A stretch of DNA of 64,000 nucleotides, from assembly GCF_001632365.1 (NCBI RefSeq), contig NW_024468549.1, positions 4,419 through 68,418 of the forward strand, in the 5' to 3' direction. This stretch comes from Laetiporus sulphureus 93-53. Lineage: Eukaryota > Basidiomycota > Agaricomycetes > Polyporales > Laetiporaceae. The position numbers were made by a program, and so were the translations under genes. Positions 55,032-64,000 of this stretch are shown piece by piece (the stretch's first letter is position 1; every line of letters starts with the position of its first letter). Below the pieces are notes generated by a model. That model had not been told where the DNA came from. It searched no databases and saw only the letters and a program-made list of their open reading frames with translations.

Positions 55032-57231
55032 TCATTCCAACGACAGCGGGGATTCGTACCTGATCATTCCCCCCGTGGGACTCCCCTCCGCTCCCGACAC
55101 TCCTGGGACTCCCACCAGCTGATACCCCGGTGACAGCATCCCCCCGGGGTGACGATACTCCTCCTCGCCATCCCCCGACAGGTGACCCTGGTGTGCTCCC
55201 CCATCCGGCCCCACCTGTGGAAAGTACGGGTGACCGTCCGCCAGTCCCTGCGGGTGCGGACTCGCGCTGGTGCCATACTGAGCGAGGTGCTGCATGAACG
55301 CCTCCTCCGAATTGCGCCGCTCGCGTTCCTCCTCCTCCTGCTGCCGAAACCGCTGCTGCTGCTGCATATGTAGCTGCTCCTCCTGCTGCCGTCGCAGCTC
55401 GACCGAGTACCGGTGTGCTTGCGCCTGAGTCAGGCCCGGGTGAGCGTGAGGCGCATGCGGGGCTCCCGCGGTCAACGAGTGCGAGCTGCGCAGCGGACGA
55501 GACGAGTCCTGCTGAAGAAGTGGTGGGCCGCGAGCGTGAGGATGCTGGCTCTGCGCGTGCGCCTGCTGCTGCTGCAAGCGGTACATGTGGTCCAGTTGCT
55601 GCTCCATCTGCATCTGTGTCATTGCAGAGCTCCATGACGGAGAGCCGTCGAGACTGGGGCCGAGAGTCGCTCCCGTACTCGTACTCGCCACCTCGCCCAC
55701 CGCTGCTAGGTGGGCGGCCAGCATCTCCTCGTTCACGACCCCGTGGCTCATCATCGTCGGATCCCTCGTGGGGTCGTTTCCTGGGATTATATGCGCCCCG
55801 CGCGGCATCGCCGTATAGTGCACATGCTGCTGACGTGGCACCTCCGTAGGCGACCTCCGGGACGGTTGCGGGAGCGTGGAATGAAAACGGAGAGTCGCCG
55901 AACGCTCCCCCTGGAGAGGTCGGTTCACGATCGTCTCCGCCATCATATCCACCGAAAGCGAGTCGGGATAGGGGCTCGAGACCACCGCCGAGGCGTCCAA
56001 GTGTATGGATGGAGGGTAAGGATAGTTCTCCGCCACGAGGGGCGCCCATTGCCGGTAGGCCTCCAGCTCCTGCTGAGTAAGCAGATGCGTAGTAGTAGGA
56101 TGCGGGAGCTGTGCCTGGCCGAGCGGCGGTGGAGGGTCGTCGACCATGGGCGCCATACGGCCCACTTGGGGTGGGTAAGGGAAGAATGTGTGATTCTGTG
56201 AGTGGCTGTTGGTGATGTGGTCCGGGGACGGGTGGATAGGGTGGGCGCGGGAGAGAGAGGGGGGAAGCGAGGGCGGAGGAGACGACGGCAGAGAGGGGAG
56301 GGAGAGTTGGGAGGGACTCTGCCTGTGCTGCAGGGCCGCTACTAGATCCGGGACGACTCCCACCGACGAGCTCGGGGAGACCGAACTGGAAGGAGGCGGC
56401 GGTGGGGACGAGAAAGGACTGGCCGGGGTATTGGTGTTGAGGTGCAGACGATGCGGCGGATTGCGAGAGGGCGGCGGTAGGGCCACGAAAGGACTGGCCG
56501 GGGTCACGAAAGGAATGGTTGTTGGTGCTCGGGCGGTCGATTTCGGACGTCTGTACGTGCCATGTAGCACTCGTATGATAGAGATTTCCACCCTCGTACC
56601 CGGTGCTGGTGCCCGGGCGCTGGTGAATGGACGGCAGGGAGTGCAGGCCATCCTCCTGCTTGATGGACATGGACGTGGCAGACCCAGAGAGGGCTGACGA
56701 GGCGGCGACAGACACAGCGGGGACGGCGGCGGCGGCACGTTTGCTGCGGTTGGAGCCCTTGTTGGCAGCGGTCATGCTGGCATGGAGGGAGGTGAGCTCG
56801 TGCATCATACGCTCGTTGGAATCCTGCTTGTCGGCGTGGACGGTCTGCGCATGCTGGCGGAGGTTGTCGAGACGCGAAAATTGCTTCCCACAATGGCAGG
56901 TGAAAGGGCGCTCGCCTGTGTGTTTCCTGGCGGGGCCGAGGAGGTGAGTATCAGGGCGCGCGCTGGGGCGATCTGCGTACCTGATGTGCCTGGCGAGGTG
57001 TTCGCTCCTGCTGAAGACCATCCTGCACTCGCCGTATCCCCTGCACTGGAACGTCTTGGCGGGGGCAGGGCGGTATCGTTTGTTGACGCCAGCGGTGGGG
57101 GTGGAGGCGGTGCTGGAGGGAGTGAGGGGGGAGTGCTGAGCAGCGGGGGCGACGACGGCGGCCATGTTGTTGTCGCTGTGCTGGGGAGCGTTGTCGTCGG
57201 CGGGAGGGAGCGGGGAATTTTGGCTGTCCAT
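55032..57231 (-). CDS. C2H2 zinc-finger transcription factor (Usv1/Rgm1/Com2-like)
   Basis: Start at ATG 57231 ([10 protein letters not shown]). Two tandem fingers near the N-terminus bind DNA. Finger 1 is [24 protein letters not shown], with its last His (KHTGERP) encoded after a 54-nt intron (56980-56927). Finger 2 is [24 protein letters not shown] basic patch (NRSKRAAAA) and a long disordered Ser/Pro/Gly/Tyr-rich region follow, with a likely nuclear signal ([15 protein letters not shown]) and the motif [12 protein letters not shown] at about 55630. Beyond about 55620 the frame with strong G/C third positions is not this one but the +1-shifted frame. It encodes a Gln-rich, coiled-coil-prone tail ([35 protein letters not shown]) ending RYESPLSLE at 55032. 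An unrecognised intron of length 3n+1 or a 1-nt error is therefore likely. If no switch occurs, the first frame ends at 55024 as a 735-residue reading. The finger pair resembles yeast stress/nutrient regulators; target genes are unknown. Confidence 0.8.
56927..56980 (-). other. 54-nt in-frame, stop-free intron splitting zinc finger 1
   Basis: The intron begins GTACGC and ends CCGCCAG on the minus strand. It inserts 18 codons (starting YADRPSARP) between His 1 and His 2 of finger 1. Removing it restores the H-x3-H spacing and the canonical HTGERPF linker. Keeping it leaves the reading frame open. Confidence 0.8.
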
Positions 57232-60200
57232 TGGCCCCGTTCGCTCTTGGGTCGTTCAACCTAAAAGGTGCCTGACCGCTCTCAATTAAGGCACAGCGGA
57301 GTTCAAAAGGGTTCCAGCCGCCCGGGTCAGGCACTCACCGGGGCCGATTCGAGGCGCGCTTCTCCTGCCCGCTGTCGATCCTTTTCCAGCCATCCCCCGC
57401 CTTCTCCGGCGCCGATGCCCGCAATTTCGCCGCAGTCGCTGCGCCGCTGCTTGCCATATATGGCCAGATCCGCCGAGTCGCGCGCGGAGTACAATCTATC
57501 CCGGCAAGGTGAGGCGGTTACATGTGTGCGCTGGCGTCAGACCGGGCGTCGAGCACGCTACGCATCAGACCGGGATCCGTACATACAGTGCTCTCGAGTC
57601 CGCAGTCCAGGCCTCATTGTGGCGGGATGTGCGTGTATGCCTCGACCCCCTCATAAACCTCACTTCAGCTGACTCTCCGTGCGCGCTCTTTGCCGCCATT
57701 ACCTTTACGCCTGCGACTCCTCCGATACTCGAAACGCCCGCACTTCGACCGCCTTTTNNNNNNNNNNNNNNNNNNNNNNNNNNNNNNNNNNNNNNNNNNN
57801 NNNNNNNNNNNNNNNNNNNNNNNNNNNNNNNNNNNNNNNNNNNNNNNNNNNNNNNNNNNNNNNNNNNNNNNNNNNNNNNNNNNNNNNNNNNNNNNNNNNN
57901 NNNNNNNNNNNNNNNNNNNNNNNNNNNNNNNNNNNNNNNNNNNNNNNNNNNNNNNNNNNNNNNNNNNNNNNNNNNNNNNNNNNNNNNNNNNNNNNNNNNN
58001 NNNNNNNNNNNNNNNNNNNNNNGTCCTTCTCCCCGAGACGGCTTCTCGGCCCGCCTCTCTCCGCGACCCGCTTCATCACACTGCGCCCTCCGACGCGCTC
58101 TGCTATGTAGTTAGTGCCACCCCCAGTGCCGACCACTCCTCCACCAGCCCTTCCCTGCGCTCCATTCTTCCCTGCGATCGCGTCTGCCTAGCTGGGAATC
58201 GTCACAGTTTCCCTGACCAACGAGACCACCCTCGATCTGATGCGCTGATTGCAAATACATACTCGTCCATTGTGCCGCATTCGGACGCCGTTTCGCGGGC
58301 CTTCATCTCAAGTTGCAGTGTGAGTGCATGAACAAGGCAATCGTTTTGTGTGTCCGGGTAATTTCACGGAGTTGATGCGGCCATCTGTGCACTGTGCTCG
58401 TCTGCCCCTGTGAATCCTGTCCTGGCCCCCTGATCGATTCGTCCCCGGAGATGCTTCGCCAAGCGAACAAAGAGGCCGGGGAGGCGCGCAATTGCTTATT
58501 CAAATGATGTGCATTTTTTTCGCTGGCTTCGCTATCGTGCATCTCCGCAGCACCGGTGGTCCCACGGATGCTTGCATTGAATGTGCACTTCGCGCAGGGA
58601 TCATGTGTAGCGTATGTGTAAGAACAAGGCCAGAGAGAAGCCCGAGCGAGCGAAGCGACGACGTTCTCGTCATCCGCAAGACATTCCAACGTGGACGCGC
58701 TACGGAAAAGGCGCGGCGCGTGCGTTCTGTGAAGAGATAACGCAATCAGAACAAGCGTGGCGTGTGGAGCGCCTCCGTGAATATCGTGTGGAGGGAAAGG
58801 CAATCCTGGTCCAATTTCGGACGATGAAACGGCTCGTCCGACGGCCTAGCCGGCTGTGGGCCCTTCATCGCCGTCTCGCTCTAGCTCGTCTGACTGCAAG
58901 GTGAGACGGTTCTGGAGCCCGCTGTGCTCGGATGGTCCTCTGGCTTCCGTTCATAGATGAAAGAGCAGTCGATTATGGCGGTGGGAATGCTCGTTATGCG
59001 ACGAGACTAGGGCGGGCTATAGAGCACCCGGATCCAAGCTACCGACGCAGCGGCATGTCCCCCCAGATAGGCGCCCAGATCGACATCGCGACTTGCCTGC
59101 GTTCTGTCCGGAGCATCCGGCAAACGCGACCGGCATCTGGCAATGTGCCGGCCTGAAGAGCGAATGCGGAACCGTGGACGGCGCCTGGGCCCGAGGCCGC
59201 CCGGCAGACAAGCCGGTGCTAACGGAGCGGCGAGTTGGATATTCTATCAAATTGGACAAGCCAATCAGGGCACTGCGTTTCATTTGTGTGTATAGTTGGG
59301 ATGGACTGCACAGCCGAGCTGCTCGCCATCGCGCACGTCGCCCAGACTGCTCTCGCCTCGCCAGCAAGCTAGGCCACTCCCCGCGGACGGGTGTGGGGAA
59401 GCAGCACATGCATCCCATCCAACACGGAGCATTGTAGCTCGCTTTGTTCTTGCAGCAGCCAATTTCAACCATGCGAATCCCCGCGGCTGGGCACCAGGTC
59501 CAGTCTGGTCCCACCCAAATGCAGTGTCGTTCATAACGCATTGTGTGGCCCAGCCGTGAAACGCGATGTCCGCACTGGCAGAAACAGACGGCCATGAGGC
59601 CCGCCACACAAGCATCCGCGTTCAAGAGAGCCCTAGACCCGTAGAACAGTCTTACTACAAATCGCAGGAACGTTTACATTCCCTACAAATTGCTCAGTAC
59701 GCATGTTCACGGCAGCAGATCGGTTCTTATCCTGACAGGTGATGGGCATCTTCTGGCCTCGCATCAAACGTCGCGAAGAAAAAGTAAGGGGTCAACCTCT
59801 TGCCGGTTTAGCACGGAACGGCTGTCTTCCCTGCATTTCTCTTCCATCAACGGACAAAAACAAATAGTGCTCGGCGCTCACGCTAGACGGTCTTCCACGT
59901 AGGTAGATAAAGCCCTAGCCTCAGGCTCTCCATTTCGCGTGCCGGCAAATACACCCACCGTCAGCCGATCTGCATGTCCCATCAGTCATCCTGTCTTGCA
60001 AAATTGCGCTTCGTACTACTAGACAAGGACGAAAGGCCGCGGCAACAGACTCTGCTGTCGAGTTCCGTGCAGAGGTCGCGTGCGTGCGGAGCATCGTACA
60101 GCGTATTCTAGCTAGCCCGAGACGCAATATAGCCACTTCCAGAATAGTCAGCCTGATCACTGTGCAGCCTAGGCGAATTGCTTGTCGTGGCTTGTTCTTA

Positions 60201-62323
60201 TTGTTTCTGCGACAGACTGGCATCCAGTCGCACGCGTACGTTTGAGATATAAGCTGTGCTTGTCAGGCTGCCGCATTGGGAGGGTCCAATAGATGTGTTC
60301 CCTCTGTACATAGGCAGTAGATAGTGTGCGCTGAGTACCTGTAGCCGAGTGGCATGTGTGTGCCTAACAACGTCGCCGTGAGACAGCATGTCAGTGCGAG
60401 TGGCAGAATGGACGGCGGATTACTTCTTTTGGGCAGCCGAAAGGAAGCGGGTGGCCGCGTTCAGGTGTGGCTTGCGAGGCCGTTGGCTCTGCTATGACGA
60501 GATGTTTGCATGCATAAAAGCTTCTCCATGTGGGCCTTCATTCTGATGCGCTCCTCAAGTGGATATACGCTTCGTTGGGACCCTGCTAGCGACGCCAAAT
60601 GTTCCATTTCTGGTAAGCCGCTTGTTGGCGGGCATGGAGGCTTCTTGAATATGCACGAATGTTCTGGCGCATGTCCAGAGCTGTTATCTATGTGGCTGGT
60701 GTCAGCGGTCCGGCACAAACCCCGAAGAGCAGCTTGCTGTCGTCGTGCGGGAGGCGTCCACAGTGCTTCTCGGGGTTCTGCACCGCTAGACCGTTCTCCG
60801 ATAGATCATGAACGCAGCCGACGTACATTAATTGTGTTCCATTGCTTTCCACCCACCAACGCTCCACATCCTCCAGCCCATCCATTCATCCCGTTGCGGC
60901 AGTTGTTCGGTTCTTCCATCTTAGGACGCATGGACCGGATCGTCTACTCGCCAATTAGGTCGAAGTAGCGGCTCTGTCCCTCGTAAGAAAATCAAAGTAG
61001 AGTAGTGCAGCGAGCCAACCATCAAGTATCAGAGAAAAAGAATCTGGTGGGTCGGGGGACGTGGCGCTGACGCGGATGAACGGAAGCTTCCGACGGCGAC
61101 CGGTACGCCATCAGGATGCATAACAAATTATCGGCGGGTCAACCCTGCACGTCCGTCCTCACGGGCGATTTCGGCGCCACGCGAGACCGGTTTATCTATA
61201 TCAACCTTCATTCCCTTTTTTGCGAAGCGAGCCTCTGCCACAAAAACAAAAATACAAGACACGACACGTGTGGGACATACCCATATGCCGACTCCCGAGC
61301 GGTTGGTACAGATAGGTTCGTGAATCATGATTTATCCTGGCCCAAGGCGCTCCACGGTGCACCACATGATGCACGAGAACCTCGCGGACGTGTCCTAATC
61401 CTGCGAAAGCCCGTCGGTTCCGGTGGGAGCGCGACGAGAGAATTTGGCTAGTTCAAACATTCCAAGGTTGTGGTTTAATTGCGCAGAAGCGTGGAGAGGT
61501 GCTGCGCGTAAAGTCGTCGCCGTGCCATCTTCCCATTAGAAGGGTAGTAAATGCAGCGACGGTTTTGGAGCTGAGCTCCCAGATACGCGAGATATCTGGT
61601 CGACGTCCAGGGTCGCGGCGCACTAGAGGGAGCACATAAGCACGTCCGTTTAGCTCTCGGAACCATGCGGTGGTCTGCTACAGAAGCTGACGAACCTCAC
61701 GGGAGGAAATAGTGTCGGCATAAGAAGCCGTCCCTTATCCTATCCGCGGAGTGCCAGCACTGGCAGTACGCGGGATACACCTGGAGCGATGAACGTCATG
61801 GCCGGACGTCAGCCGAACGTCCACATTTGTCCGTTCAAGCAGAAGACCTTCTTGGGCACCCCTTGTTCCGCTTATTTCTCTCATGTGATGGATCGGGCCA
61901 CCGCAACGCGCAAGTCGATTCCTCGCAGTGGACGGCTAACACGAATCAAATGATCATCAGTACGTGTTCGAGCACCAACACGCATGCGAACCTTGCTGAA
62001 TTTCGGGCCTCAAGGCCTCAGGCGGCAGACGGAGCCGATTGTCTCAGGACACATTTCTCATCCTTCGCGCGGTTCGATCGCTTCGCTCAGGGCTCTGCGA
62101 GCATCATAATGAGAGTAATCAGACGAAGGAATGCTAAATCGTTCTCGAGATACGCAGAGTACAGAGGACAGCAGCAAGCTACGATAAGGTTCCAGCGATC
62201 CCAGAGCAAGTCGGATATAAGGGTCACGTCGAGGCACTGGCGCGCAGTAGAAATACAATGGATCGATTCCTCGAGTGGTGCCGCCGTAACTGGAATGGAG
62301 CCTGACGACTCTCGCAAAGCCGT
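57232..62323. other. ~5 kb without a recognised gene, upstream of the C2H2 gene
   Basis: G+C-moderate sequence including the gap at 57758-58022. ORFs up to about 200 codons exist on both strands (for example 59017-59625 -, 60510-60968 +, 61827-62393 +), but their composition is Arg/Ser/Cys-rich as expected of chance ORFs in such DNA and no domain is seen. A long 5' regulatory region or untranslated exons of the C2H2 gene, or non-coding RNA, are possible. Confidence 0.5.
57758..58022. other. Assembly gap (N run)
   Basis: 265 undetermined bases in the region upstream of the C2H2 gene. Translated ORFs across it are artefacts. Confidence 0.99.
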
Positions 62324-64000
62324 TCATGGCGGATCGATCTTATTGTCGATCTCTAGCATCGAACAGAAAGCTTGTGTCTGGGGGTTCGAATAGTGAGGTG
62401 CTACAGCACACATCAATATCCACAACACAACAGGCAACCGGAAGACTTGACACTCACGTTGTCGCTGGATATGATCATCCTGCTTCTTTGGGCCCGGGGC
62501 GACCATCGCGAACTTCTGGCAGTCCCCGACCTTCTCGATATGCTTCTGCCCGAGGGCATGCTCCGTCACCCACTGCAGCTCTTCCTGCACCGCGCGGCGT
62601 GCCTCTTGCTCATCAGGGTATTTGGACTGTGCTATGGTGAGCGGCATGTAGCGGTGGAAGGCGCGTGTAATGGCTAGCCACTCGGGATCAAACTGTAGGA
62701 CAGGCTTGGAGCCTGCAGGTCGTGTGGTCCTATTGGGTGCCTCCACGTCAATAATCTACGAACACCTTTCAATACTGCATGGAACACACTCCCCTCGAAC
62801 TGAATCGAACGAACCTCCAGGAAGCGCCTCCTTGGCAGGCACTTATCCAGTGCTATGAACCGCGTCTCCCTTCTAGGAACAGGCGGGGGTGGCGGTGGAG
62901 GCGCCTCCACGTCACCCACCTCATCATCAAGCATGATCTCATCAGGATTAAGAGGCGCCGCTGTACATCCAACTTGCTCCACCGTACTCTTCACCTCATC
63001 CTCCGCGTGTGCCTGTGCCTGCTGCTCCGCCGATGGTGGTTCCTCCAGATCCTCATCGCCGATGGCAATCTCATCGGGATTCGCGACCTTCGGCGCAGCC
63101 GCAGACGTGGAGTCCTCTGCTCGCGTGTCTTGCGGACCGTCATCGTGCACGACACGCGCTTCGAAGCGGCAGTGGAGATGCGCGGAGAACCACCAGTTGG
63201 GCTTGATAGTTCGAAGGAGGCCCATCATCGGGGGCGAGCCCAATGCTCCTTTTGCGATGTCGTCGCGGAACCAGGCTTTTTGTCGCAGTAAACCTTGGAG
63301 ATCGCCGTGGTGCTCTACTCCTTGCGGCCAGTCGTGGGACAGGAAGATGTTTGGCGAGGAAAGCTTCGTAGAAAATATGTCAGCGTTCACGAGGAGCAAG
63401 CATGATTACGAGGATCTACCAACGACAATCGGCGGATGTTGAACTCCCGCACATGATAGACGCTCCTGATCATCGAAGGGGTGTAAGGCACTCTCTCAAA
63501 ATGACCTGCATTGAAGCGTGGTCAGCGAAAAAAAATGCCACAGCACTCATACCTATCAACATGCCTAGTTTAAAGTCATGAGATGAGAAGATCCCAGACG
63601 ATCCTGCGATGCGGATACCATCAACCTGTACGCAACCGGCGTAGCCCAGGAAGTATATATTGGGCGCTAGCCACCCTCCATGGTAACTGAGAAGTGTAAT
63701 CAGAGTGGCATACGTACGAGAGGAGCATGAGAGCGCACAGTTCCCAGAAATAGTTGGATGCTTCGTGGTTTCCGCCAATGACGATGGTGAGCACAGGTGC
63801 CGTCTCCTCTCCAGTATAGTATCTTTCGCACATCGTGAGCACGACGACACACCAACGCGCATGATAGTAGCAAGAACGAGGCCCACCTACTTGTGAAAGT
63901 TTTGCAGCTTGCGATATTTGGGAGGGACCGCCATGCACTGCAGGTCGCTATAGTTGCGCACGGCCTGGAAGTCACCGCATATGAGGAGAAGGTCGACCTT
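62324..64000 (-). CDS. DBR1: RNA lariat debranching enzyme DBR1 (5' end beyond the window)
   Basis: DBR1 cleaves the 2'-5' bond of intron lariats in the nucleus. It is a metallophosphoesterase, and its motifs are visible in order: [13 protein letters not shown] (edge), [63 protein letters not shown] and [13 protein letters not shown]. The C-terminal DBR1 domain has [15 protein letters not shown] and [17 protein letters not shown], ending DPP with stop at 62324. Exons on the minus strand are 64000(partial)-63891, 63832-63739, 63686-63553, 63505-63420, 63363-62815, 62755-62458 and 62400-62324, with GT-AG introns of 47-59 nt. Between the catalytic domain and the C-terminal domain lies an acidic insert with two NPDEI repeats and seven consecutive Pro. 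The missing part is the first N-terminal residues only. No damage is seen. Confidence 0.95.

Noticed and set aside
57509..58331. ORFs of 143-213 codons on both strands
   Set aside because: They cross the second N run; the flanking codons show no domain.
59017..59625. 202-codon minus-strand ORF considered as a gene between the C2H2 gene and DBR1
   Set aside because: Cys/Arg/Ser-rich composition without motif, and other frames are equally open here; looks like chance in G+C-rich DNA.

Overview
The window looks like a chromosome segment of an Agaricomycete (mushroom-forming basidiomycete). Spliceosomal introns are short (about 47-60 nt). The transposase is of the CxC2-KDZ type, and several protein families that I know only as expanded in Agaricomycetes are present. 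The sequence divides into two compartments near 43 kb.

Positions 1-43,000 are an A+T-richer compartment of mobile elements and dead genes. It holds: a relic of a lineage-expanded Cys-motif protein (156-1870); a structurally complete Copia LTR retrotransposon with 198-bp LTRs and a CAAGT target-site duplication (2183-6893); a 648-bp foldback element (7925-8572); a KDZ transposase gene (9385-13038); a 625-bp TRIM-like element with 154-bp terminal repeats and a GCACA target-site duplication (22456-23080); a satellite array broken by an assembly gap (21636-22430); and a 5'-truncated second Copia copy (40511-42838). Between them lie decayed, partial, intron-retaining copies of ordinary host genes: NADH-cytochrome b5 reductase (two fragments), a CFA/coclaurine-type methyltransferase, a membrane protein family, a FYVE-SAP-RING ubiquitin ligase, a CSC1/OSCA channel, an ABCA-type transporter and phospholipase D1. 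Premature stops here are overwhelmingly TGA, and aligned copies show C-to-T or G-to-A changes mostly at CpG, as expected from deamination of methylated repeats or a RIP-like process. One multi-exon gene of an expanded family of unknown function (17716-20127) is open from end to end.

Positions 43,000-64,000 are G+C-richer and hold conserved genes. In order they are: a ZNFX1/Hrr1/SAD-3-like helicase with CCCH, NFX1-type and RZ-type zinc fingers (43993-52045, +); a single-pass membrane protein (52467 to about 54210, -); a C2H2 transcription factor (55032-57231, -); about 5 kb with no recognisable gene and a second assembly gap; and the RNA lariat debranching enzyme DBR1, which runs off the right edge (62324 to beyond 64000, -).

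No operons, CRISPR arrays or bacterial-type features are present. The points most worth following are the CpG-decay signature shared by transposons and host-gene fragments, the TRIM element, the long foldback, the silencing-type helicase beside this compartment, and two unusual structures in the C2H2 gene: a stop-free in-frame intron splitting finger 1, and a reading-frame switch near 55.62 kb.
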